Source: Kalaharituber pfeilii (taxonomy: Eukaryota > Ascomycota > Pezizomycetes > Pezizales > Pezizaceae). Taken from it: 64,000 bases of DNA. This document shows positions 62,945-64,000 of this stretch, piece by piece. The stretch lies in the NCBI GenBank assembly GCA_015179045.1, contig WHUZ01000033.1:496001-560000 (forward strand). The letters are read 5' to 3'. The position numbers and the translations under genes were made by a program. The stretch's first letter is position 1, and each line of letters opens with the position of its first letter. The notes under the pieces were generated by a model, which saw only the letters and a list, made by a program, of their open reading frames with translations, had not been told where the DNA came from and searched no databases.

Positions 62945-63205
62945 TAGCCATTTCAGTAGCCATTTCGGTAGCCATTTCAGCAGCCATTTCAGATAGGGTA
63001 CGATAGTACCAACATTGCCCAGGAGCGAACTCAGCTTGCAGAGGAGTGTATGGGTTGATTACAAGCTGCCCAGTGTTTTTCGTCCCAATTCGGTCAAAAT
63101 GCTAAGACTTGCCGTCGGCCCAGACCTACTGTCGGCCACTGAAATGGCTGCCGAAATGGCTGCCGAAATGGCTGCCAAAATGGCTACCGAAAGGGCTACT
63201 GAAAA
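62945..63205. repeat. Inverted 12-bp minisatellite stubs around the dispersed segment
   Basis: 62,945-62,998 is AGCCATTTCAGT units (inverse of GAAATGGCT). 63,018-63,115 is the third copy of the QERTQLAEE-type segment. 63,135-63,205 has GAAATGGCTGCC units in plus orientation. The arrangement mirrors and repeats that of 7,746-8,261. Confidence 0.75.
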
Positions 63206-63207
63206 CA

Positions 63208-63545
63208 ATGAATCCAACAGGCCAGGCCGGCCGACCAGGCCGGTATTCTCAGTGGCCTGGACCAGCCTGGACCGGCCTGGACCGGCCTGATCAGTGTTCC
63301 CAACGGGCCGGCCAGGCCAGGCCAAGGGTATGGCCTGGCCGGCCTGGGCCATAGAAATCTAGGCCTGGGCCGGCCTGAAACATTCAGGCGGCCGTGAGGT
63401 CCGCCCGCGCCGGTCCAGGCGGCCTGAATGTTTCAGGCCGGCCCAGGCCGCCCAGGCCGCCCAGGCCGGTCCAGGCCGGTCCAGGCCATTCAGGCCATTC
63501 AGGCCATTCAGGCCATTCAGGCTGGTCCAGGCCATTCAGGCTACA
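63208..63545 (+). mobile_element. hAT-like MITE fragment (left end and GGCCTG repeats)
   Basis: Starts CAATGAATCCAACAGGCC, the MITE terminus, followed by CCAGGCCGGCC / CAGGCCATT units to about 63,545. The right terminus is missing. Confidence 0.7.
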
Positions 63546-63599
63546 GTGTGAGTTAAGTTATACAGTAGCTATATACAGAACGTACTCTAAACTCTACTC

Positions 63600-63924
63600 T
63601 AATGTTTAGGATTTTGCTTGCTGATTTTACACCGCCAGTATCGCTTTTCATTAGCCATGCACAGCTTCACCATACTGTCAAATCCAACTTTGTCGCACCA
63701 GATTTTTGTAACCCAAATTCCAGAAGACTCGATATCGGCATCAGATGGGACTGCAGGGAATCATCGATGCAAGATCAAAACTTGAACTGCACTATGGAGA
63801 GTGAAGAATAGTAGAATAGTAAAGGAATCATCATCGCCAGTACCGGTGGTTGGAATGTCTGTCTCCCTGCAATACTAATAAGAAATTAGTATATAGTCAA
63901 GCGATACAAAAAAAAATTACTTAC
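63600..63924 (-). other. Possible spliced segment of a minus-strand gene leaving the window
   Basis: On the minus strand CAG-GTAAGTAATT at 63,924 is a strong donor. ATACTAAT follows as a branch site and TTGCAG at 63,867 as an acceptor, giving a 58-bp intron. The exons on both sides cannot be read far enough to name a protein, and the downstream exon has a stop within about 35 codons in the best frame. Low confidence. Confidence 0.25.
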
Positions 63925-64000
63925 CTGAATACCTGCGAAAAGCGCTGCTCAATAAAAAAAAAAGTCTAGATAGTTATCCAAAAATATTGAAAGGTTCATA

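Overview
The window looks like a repeat-packed, probably heterochromatic stretch of a filamentous ascomycete (Pezizomycotina-type) nuclear genome. The evidence is short introns of about 55-67 bp with fungal donor, branch and acceptor sites; HeLo-like/NACHT/ankyrin NLR genes; non-LTR retrotransposons of the Tad1/I kind (ORF1, then endonuclease, reverse transcriptase and RNase H); and mutated relics whose stop codons are all of the kind C-to-T change would make (RIP-like). I cannot name the genus. No rRNA, tRNA or CRISPR was found.

Layout. 0-5.5 kb: a mutated Myb/SANT-like relic and a LINE with its endonuclease missing. 5.5-14 kb: a nest of elements: a mariner-like element with about 95-bp terminal inverted repeats, minisatellites, a 5'-truncated LINE (8,503-13,177) that is itself split by a Mutator-like element carrying a helicase relic, and a hAT-like MITE. 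14.2-18.5 kb: NLR copy 1, a pseudogene with two 1-bp deletions. 19.6-23.5 kb: a fragment of Mutator-type transposase, an unrecognised 618-aa ORF and a palindrome with about 640-bp arms. 23.9-32.6 kb and 41.6-53.25 kb: two arms of a very large inverted repeat, each with an NLR gene (copy 2 on the minus strand, copy 3 on the plus strand), both apparently intact. 32.6-41 kb, between the arms: degenerate LINE copies. 53.3-57.4 kb: a hAT MITE into which a LINE and two ORF1-only retroposons were inserted. 57.4-64 kb: a satellite with a period of about 53 bp, two more hAT MITEs, other repeats, and possibly a spliced gene running off the right edge.

How the parts relate. Two LINE 3'-end types recur. 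Tail A has a core CCATGGC...GCTGCAAGCGGGGTTAYGTG before poly(A). Tail B has a small hairpin (GCCATAGCCC-NNN-GGGCGGC) before poly(A). Each tail is found on autonomous LINE fragments, and each is also found on a compact 1.3-1.5 kb element that encodes only an ORF1 protein (comparable to mammalian HAL1). Tail B is also found as very short insertions of 33-60 bp that have target-site duplications and, in two cases, an empty site elsewhere in the window. Duplicated DNA inside the window supplies the empty sites that prove many insertions. The NLR trio (HeLo-like, NACHT, and ankyrin repeats with high internal similarity) is the likely host function of the region: probable allorecognition or immune-type receptors that expanded by inverted duplication and changed their ankyrin repeat number.
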